Source: Paulownia fortunei (Eukaryota; Streptophyta; Magnoliopsida; Lamiales; Paulowniaceae). Taken from it: a DNA stretch of 64,000 nt. Below, in pieces: positions 61,140 to 64,000 of this stretch. Both the position numbers and the translations under genes were made by a program. The notes below the pieces were generated by a model. That model ran no database searches. It was not told the origin of the DNA and was given only the letters and a program-made list of their open reading frames with translations. Within the stretch, counting starts at the first letter, position 1. The number at the start of each line of letters is the position of its first letter. The stretch is taken from positions 5,208,001-5,272,000 of the forward strand of contig CM033111.1 in assembly GCA_019321725.1 (NCBI GenBank), given 5' to 3'.

Positions 61140-63773
61140 TGTAATGACATCATCTATGCTGGGAAGACGAAGCTGTTCCACGTTCTGTTGCATTGACCCT
61201 TTGCCTTGCTCGCGTTTGTTGTCTAGCACGTGTCTGAGGCCAATCCATCTTGTTAGGAATTCAAGTAGTAGTATTCCGTCCACAACGATTCTAAATCCGC
61301 AACGCTGGATTATGCCACAACTCGAAAGGAGGCGCATCCCAATAAACTTCATCTGGCAAAGGCTCAAACTTCCCTTTGTAAGTATCTACATAAGAAGCAG
61401 TGTTATATACGATTTCATGAGTGTTGCTGGATTAACTCCAAAATGCCGACAAGTATGCATTGCATGCGAGCAAGGTATTCCAAATTGACTCCAATTACCG
61501 CATGAATACTCCATTGACCTCAGTTTCACGACGTGTGTAAAACTCCTGGATGATCCTGGTCGACGTGTTATGACAGACGCGGATTGATCTGTGTAATCAA
61601 ACACGCGTACCATATGCTCTATAGATAGGTTCTGCCAACTCTCATACATTTGTAATATATTATCAGGCCATGGTTGGTTATTCTCCACCATTCGACGACC
61701 CTTGGATAGTCGATCGAGAAAATATTTAATAGCACGATGGAACGTAATCTGTACAATAGCAGTGTCTGGGAGCCGTCGTGCACCTTTCAACATTCCATTA
61801 ATGCATTCTGACATATTTGTTGTCAGAATGCCACATCGCCATCCTCCATCATAAGCTAGAGTCCACTGACATTTATCTATATTCTCTAAGTATGTATGTG
61901 CATCATCGTTAAGAGCCTTTATTTTTTTCATTACCTTATCAAATTGTCTGATTGTCAATTGTGAACCAGCTGTATAACACAAATCCTTAATGCAATACTC
62001 TTGAACTGCTTGTTGAAGTTAGATGACACATGCCTTAAGCAAAAACGATGCACCCCACGAGGTGGCTTGAAATCAGGTATGTATTGAACAGCTCCAAGTA
62101 GGCCACTATATCGGTCAGATATCAAACAGACACCCTCAACTTCGCGGACAACATACATAGACAACATATGCAAAAACCATCTCCAAGATGTAAATGTTTC
62201 TTCATCAACAACTGCAAAAGCCAGAGGCAAAACTTGTTGATTTGCATCTATCCCACAGCAATCAACAACTTGTGTTTGTACTTTGTGTAAAGATGTGTTC
62301 CATCAACACTTATTACTTTACGACAATTTTGGAACCCATCGATACATGGCTTGAATGCCAAGAATACATATTTCAATATTTTCTTTTCTGCGAACTTGGT
62401 GTCGATGTGATGCCACTCCACAATTGTGCCTGGATTCCATTTTTGCAGAGCTCCCAAATACTTAGACAATTTTCTAACTGAGCTCTCCCAAGTGCCATAA
62501 ATATTTTTCCTTGCGCGTTTCAAATCGTGTCAGGCCTTATGATATGAAATTTCATACTGATACTTCTCTTTCACATTTTGTTGGACATACTTAATCTCAT
62601 AGGCTGGGTCACACTGAACTATACCAGTAAGCAACCTTGCGATCATATTTTTACATAGGTTGCGATGATCCACAGACACTGAATTCATAAGGTAGGTATG
62701 AGGTCCTTCCCACTTGGTGATTTTCCATAAATCGAGCTTTGCTTTCAATGATGCTCGAAGCCCCCAATTACACCACGTAGTCGATGTACTATGGCTGCAT
62801 TTCACTTTCCATAATTTTGATATACTCTCAACCACCCGATACTCACGTCTGACAACTCGTACATAGTAATCTTTAACTGAAGCTTGGAGATTTTTTTTGT
62901 CTTTGAATACCATACCCTTTTCAAACTCTCCAATACTAGAGTCATAAAACTTTCCTCTATTTAGAATATCAATAGAATCAACAACTATTTTTGGGTAACA
63001 TGTTGTGAAAAATGGTATAGTATGATTAGAGTCATATTCATTTATTGTTGAGGGCAATGAGGTATAAACTGGCACTTGATGTTGGGATAAGTTGCCTTCA
63101 TCATGTTGCTCATACATCTCTTCCAAATCATCAATTTCGGCCCCATCATCATCATCATCACATCATCACCATAAGCAATTTCATCGGGTTCGAAATTAAT
63201 ATGTTCTTCAGCACCAAAACTGTCGACAAGTGGGTCGGATAATTCATCAGTGTATGCATTATATGGCTATGTATTTGTACCTTGAAAATGCTCTTGACCA
63301 GAGCTTGAAGCACCTGCATTAAACTCATTGATGCCAACACTTGCCATACCTTGCGTCACTGTAGTCATTTCAAATACACTATCATCTCTTAAAAATGATG
63401 CATACTGATAATACTCATTGCTTGTTGGTATCTCAGACATAATATTGTGAACAATTTGTTCTGCCTCAACATAAAATTCTACAAATTGATTTTCTCTTCC
63501 TGGATCTAAGAAAAATTTCAATCCTTCGTTATCCGTTATTGATATTAGTTGTGACACATTACCGCAACAGTACTTACCAAATAATTTCAATAAGAACTGT
63601 TTATCATCAATGCCCGGAATCTGATACACTTTCAATAGTAATTCAGAAAATTTTGTCTTACGAGATATTCTCCTCACTCCAATTGCAGGGCGATCATATG
63701 TCACTGAATTAACATTTTGTATAATTTGACCACCAAAGTATACCAAAACATCAATGTTGTTTCTATTTGCCAT
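61140..63773 (-). pseudogene. MULE (MURA-type) transposase, disrupted by stops and frameshifts
   Basis: Read from 63773: an N-terminal region (MANRNNIDVLVYFGG), a MuDR DNA-binding domain (FEKGMVFKDKKNLQASVKDY, about 62940-62870), the MULE catalytic domain, and a SWIM zinc finger (CGNWSQFGIPCSHA, about 61500-61460). The DDE residues remain: Asp in VDGTHL (62302-62304), Asp in ISDRYSG (62114-62116), Glu in NMSECING (61806-61808). Lesions: TAG at 63267; a one-base shift in the GAT repeat near 63143-63171; TGA in place of a Trp codon at 62530; frameshifts near 62250, near 62000 and near 61390; two stops after NPALRI (61284-61258 region). The tail reads IPNKMDWPQTRARQQTR. So it is not functional. 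Confidence 0.85.
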
Positions 63774-64000
63774 AACTACATCAAAAAAAGTATTAATATT
63801 TTAATTTTAAATAATAATTTCAAAGACATAATATTTAATTAAGATTATCATAGTTGTGAAAAAGATTCCCTAAATAATTCAATAATTTTTAACTCACATT
63901 TTCAAGTCAAATAACAAATAACAAATATAATATACAAAAAAAAAATTACAAACATTAGCTTCTTCACATATAAAATATGCTATTAAAAATACACTTGCAT
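63774..64000. other. AT-rich leader upstream of the MULE pseudogene
   Basis: No terminal inverted repeat or gene was recognised before the window ends; the element probably extends further. Confidence 0.5.

Larger units (their letters stand above)
58479..64000 (-). mobile_element. Degenerate Mutator-like element carrying a PMD gene (continues beyond window)
   Basis: A MURA-type transposase pseudogene (61140-63773) and a plant mobile domain pseudogene (58479-60904) lie in the same orientation with only about 240 bp between them. PMD genes are known passengers of plant transposable elements, including MULEs. No terminal inverted repeat pair could be fixed; one end is probably past 64000 and the other near 57900-58400. 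Confidence 0.65.

Noticed and set aside
61144..61488. Plus-strand 114-codon ORF
   Set aside because: Antisense of the MULE SWIM region and tail.

Overview
This is a 64 kb piece of an AT-rich plant nuclear genome. The supporting signs are spliced genes with plant-specific families (a plant UEV1, an organelle RanBP2 zinc-finger protein, a Rubisco-LSMT-like SET protein, plant defensins, a plant mobile domain gene), long AT-rich introns, and abundant MULE- and hAT-like repeats. It looks like a eudicot, perhaps an asterid, but the species cannot be fixed from the sequence alone.

Layout. 1-18 kb carries three spliced housekeeping-type genes, all on the minus strand: a UEV1 ubiquitin-conjugating enzyme variant (5 exons, 2935-8823), a RanBP2-type organelle zinc-finger (OZ/VAR3-like) protein (6 exons, 10884-13448) and a short plant Nudix hydrolase of the NUDT17/18/4 type (5 exons, 15030-17951). 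18-30.7 kb is gene-poor and repeat-rich. At 30.7 kb there is a small plus-strand gene for a 79-residue protein of unknown function. 33.2-37.1 kb holds a 5-exon chloroplast-type SET/Rubisco-LSMT-like methyltransferase and 42.2-42.8 kb an intronless calmodulin-like protein, both on the minus strand.

45.5-56 kb is a cluster of three minus-strand plant defensin genes. Each has a short signal-peptide exon, one intron of about 0.6-0.7 kb and a cysteine-rich second exon. The first (45489-46445) has coding exons too short to stand out as open reading frames and was found by reading the cysteine spacing. The second has two extra adjacent cysteines (10 instead of 8), and the third has lost the ancestral start codon and uses a downstream ATG.

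58.4-64 kb is a degenerate Mutator-like element: a broken MURA-type transposase whose DDE residues are still readable, followed in the same orientation by a broken, spliced plant mobile domain (PMD) gene.

Between the genes are several repeat structures: a 1.15-kb almost completely palindromic foldback element with a perfect 9-bp target duplication (38151-39296); a ~2.2-kb inverted-repeat element carrying five ~170-bp tandem monomers (47307-49477); an hAT-like MITE family with three copies; another inverted-repeat element (about 27.89-29.21 kb); and several minisatellites.

No operons, CRISPR arrays, rRNA or convincing tRNA genes were seen. Exon borders were set by hand from GT/AG sites, reading phase and family similarity; they are predictions without transcript support.
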